DNA of 64,000 nt from Mesorhizobium helmanticense (GTDB taxonomy: Bacteria > Pseudomonadota > Alphaproteobacteria > Rhizobiales > Rhizobiaceae), in contig NZ_PZJX01000014.1 in NCBI RefSeq assembly GCF_003034915.1, positions 1 through 64,000 of the forward strand. The letters run 5' to 3'. Under the pieces are notes generated by a model. The model worked only from the letters and a program-made list of their open reading frames with translations, did no database searches and had not been told where the DNA came from. How positions within the stretch are numbered: position 1 is the first letter of the stretch; each line of letters starts with the position of its first letter. The position numbers were made by a program, and so were the translations under genes. Positions 62,817-64,000 of the stretch are shown here, piece by piece.

Positions 62817-63540
62817 GGCGGTATTCGCCCGCCTGGTCCGCCACGCGCCGGGCGATGCCGGCGGCAAGGAGCCGCCCGCCGCGCTCGGCACCCAGTGCGT
62901 CGCGCACGTCGTGCGCCGGGATGGTCGCGAGCGTCGCCTCGAGCTGGACGTCGAGCGGCTTCGCGGGGTCCCAGACCTGCGTGACCGCGCCGACCTTGGT
63001 CATCGAATCCAGCCCCGGCGCGAAGACCGGGGTGGTCTTCGACAGGGCCTCGAGCTTTTCTTGCGGCAGCTTGGTCACGCGCGCCATGGAGGGCAGGTCC
63101 ATCACCGCCGGCTCGGCCCCGGGCAGGGCGACGAGGATGTCTGTGGCGAGCGCGGTGGCGAGGAAGGCGCCGGCTGCTGCCCTGCCGTAGTTAAGCCCGA
63201 TGGTGGGATGACCGCTTCGGCTCGCCAACAGCAGGCATTTCGCCAGATGGGCGAGATATTCGTTGAGGCCCAGCATCTCGTCGCGCCGCGCCATGCGCTG
63301 GCCCTGCGTGTCGACGACGACGAGCATCGGCGCGTCCCCGCCGGCGGCGGCGATGTCGAGCACGCGCTCGGCGAGCGGCAGGACGCCGTCGATGCCGAGC
63401 GGCTCGCCCTCCGCGATGCCGATCACTTCGACCGCGTGGCCACCAACGCGCCGGCCGGTGCCGAGCAGCAGCTTGCCGGGCCCGACGACGACGTCGTGGC
63501 CGGACGGGAACAGGCCGGCCAGTATCTCATCGAGCGTCAT
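62809..63540 (-). CDS. mdcE: Malonate decarboxylase gamma subunit (MdcE)
   Basis: 243 residues. Crotonase/carboxyltransferase-like fold with MLVVVDTQGQRMARRDEMLG then LNEYLAHLAKCLLLAS, and TIGLNYGRAAAGAFLATALA. With MdcD it decarboxylates malonyl carrier protein to acetyl carrier protein and CO2. Starts within the end of mdcD (14-nt overlap). Confidence 0.92.
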   Translation of the reverse strand: MTLDEILAGLFPSGHDVVVGPGKLLLGTGRRVGGHAVEVIGIAEGEPLGIDGVLPLAERVLDIAAAGGDAPMLVVVDTQGQRMARRDEMLGLNEYLAHLAKCLLLASRSGHPTIGLNYGRAAAGAFLATALATDILVALPGAEPAVMDLPSMARVTKLPQEKLEALSKTTPVFAPGLDSMTKVGAVTQVWDPAKPLDVQLEATLATIPAHDVRDALGAERGGRLLAAGIARRVADQAGEYRRA

Positions 63541-64000
63541 CGCCGGCTCCCTTCACATCCGCGACGAGGGCGACGAACGCCGGGTCGTCCATGTCTGCGG
63601 TCGCCCGCGGGTCGGCGACGCCGAGCGCACTCCACATCGCGACCGCGCTATCGCAGCCGCCGAGCCGTCCGACCCGCCCGGCCAAACGTGCCAGTTCGGC
63701 GCGAAGCGTGGCGAGATCGAAGGGGCGCGCCTTGCCCATGAGCGCGAGGGTGGCCTCGCGGAAGCTCGCCACCGTGTCCTCGGCATAGGCGTCGGCGCCG
63801 CCGATAAGGCGCCTCGTGCGGCCGCCGGTGACGCTCCAGACCAGCGCCTTGTCCCGCGAGTCGAACTCCTCGACGCCCTTGTTGGTCTCGATGACCTCCG
63901 GCCCCGTCACGCCGGTACGCCCCTGTTCAGAGATCACGATCGCCGAGCAGGTCGCAGCGGTGAGCCCAGCGCCGCCGAACGCCCCGGCGCGTCCGCCGAC
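63527..64000 (-). CDS. mdcD: Malonate decarboxylase beta subunit (MdcD), C-terminal part
   Basis: 157 codons open to the right window edge. RAGAFGGAGLTAATCSAIVI then SEQGRTGVTGPEVIETNKGV and EEFDSRDKALVWSVTGGRTR then RLIGGADAYAED are typical of MdcD. It carries the carboxyltransferase-like active site together with MdcE. The N-terminal half, plus mdcA, mdcC and any regulator or transporter, must lie beyond the edge. Confidence 0.92.
   Translation of the reverse strand, partial: VGGRAGAFGGAGLTAATCSAIVISEQGRTGVTGPEVIETNKGVEEFDSRDKALVWSVTGGRTRRLIGGADAYAEDTVASFREATLALMGKARPFDLATLRAELARLAGRVGRLGGCDSAVAMWSALGVADPRATADMDDPAFVALVADVKGAGDDAR

Noticed and set aside
1-64000. CRISPR arrays, insertion sequences, rRNA genes and FixK boxes (TTGAT-N4-ATCAA)
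   Set aside because: No regularly spaced repeats, transposase, rRNA segment or convincing FixK palindrome before cyoA or the kinase operons was seen.

Overview
The window looks like a chromosomal segment of an alphaproteobacterium of the order Hyphomicrobiales, most like Mesorhizobium or a close relative. The evidence is a PdhS-like cell-cycle kinase next to a phasin gene, a histidine tRNA of the alphaproteobacterial type (no G-1, A73), many FixL/FixJ-type regulators, a sigma-32 paralogue, generally high GC and many very short secreted proteins. It carries no rRNA operon, CRISPR array or intact mobile element. It reads as an accessory stress, signalling and efflux region with traces of past insertion and decay.

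Layout. 0-3.4 kb: 5' part of a PdhS-like kinase (minus), a phasin, a three-hairpin small RNA carrying three CCTCCTCCC anti-Shine-Dalgarno motifs (alpha-r14/NfeR1-like), and tRNA-His. 3.4-7.3 kb: broken integrase beside the tRNA, a large winged-helix/NTPase/TPR regulator, then scraps of a PAS protein and of an hdeD gene. 7.3-13.5 kb (minus): cytochrome bo-type quinol oxidase cyoABCD, a Tat-exported bicupin oxalate decarboxylase with an altered lid, and HdeD. 13.9-18.9 kb (plus): FixL-like kinase, FixJ-like regulator, lone receiver, RpoH-like sigma factor and two tandem small secreted proteins. 19.1-29.2 kb: divergent efflux operons emrA-emrB-nodT (minus) and secreted protein-MFP-RND (plus). 29.4-36.3 kb: small exported proteins, an outer-membrane beta-barrel, an AraC regulator and a DegP-like protease. 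36.9-45.8 kb (plus): kinase with four PAS domains, FixJ-like regulator, lone receiver, second FixJ-like regulator, the second large winged-helix/NTPase/TPR regulator, and a sensorless kinase core. 46-51 kb (minus): a small secreted protein and a second MFP-RND pair. 51.3-60.3 kb: exported alpha/beta hydrolase, possible PAS-like protein, YdeP/FdhF-type molybdoenzyme, AraC regulator, solo FixJ-like regulator, ECF sigma factor, formate/nitrite-family channel and Ohr peroxidase. 60.4-64 kb (minus): end of a very GC-rich malonate decarboxylase operon, mdcD-E-G-B-H, running off the right edge.

How the genes may work together (inference). Oxalate decarboxylase consumes protons and releases formate. 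HdeD and YdeP relatives are acid-resistance genes in enterobacteria, the formate channel and molybdoenzyme could deal with formate, Ohr handles organic peroxides, and DegP and RpoH deal with damaged proteins. Four tripartite-type pumps or pump halves would export toxic compounds. Two similar signalling modules (kinase, FixJ-like regulator and lone receiver, each with a large NTPase regulator in the vicinity) suggest duplicated control circuits. Their signals and targets cannot be read from the sequence.
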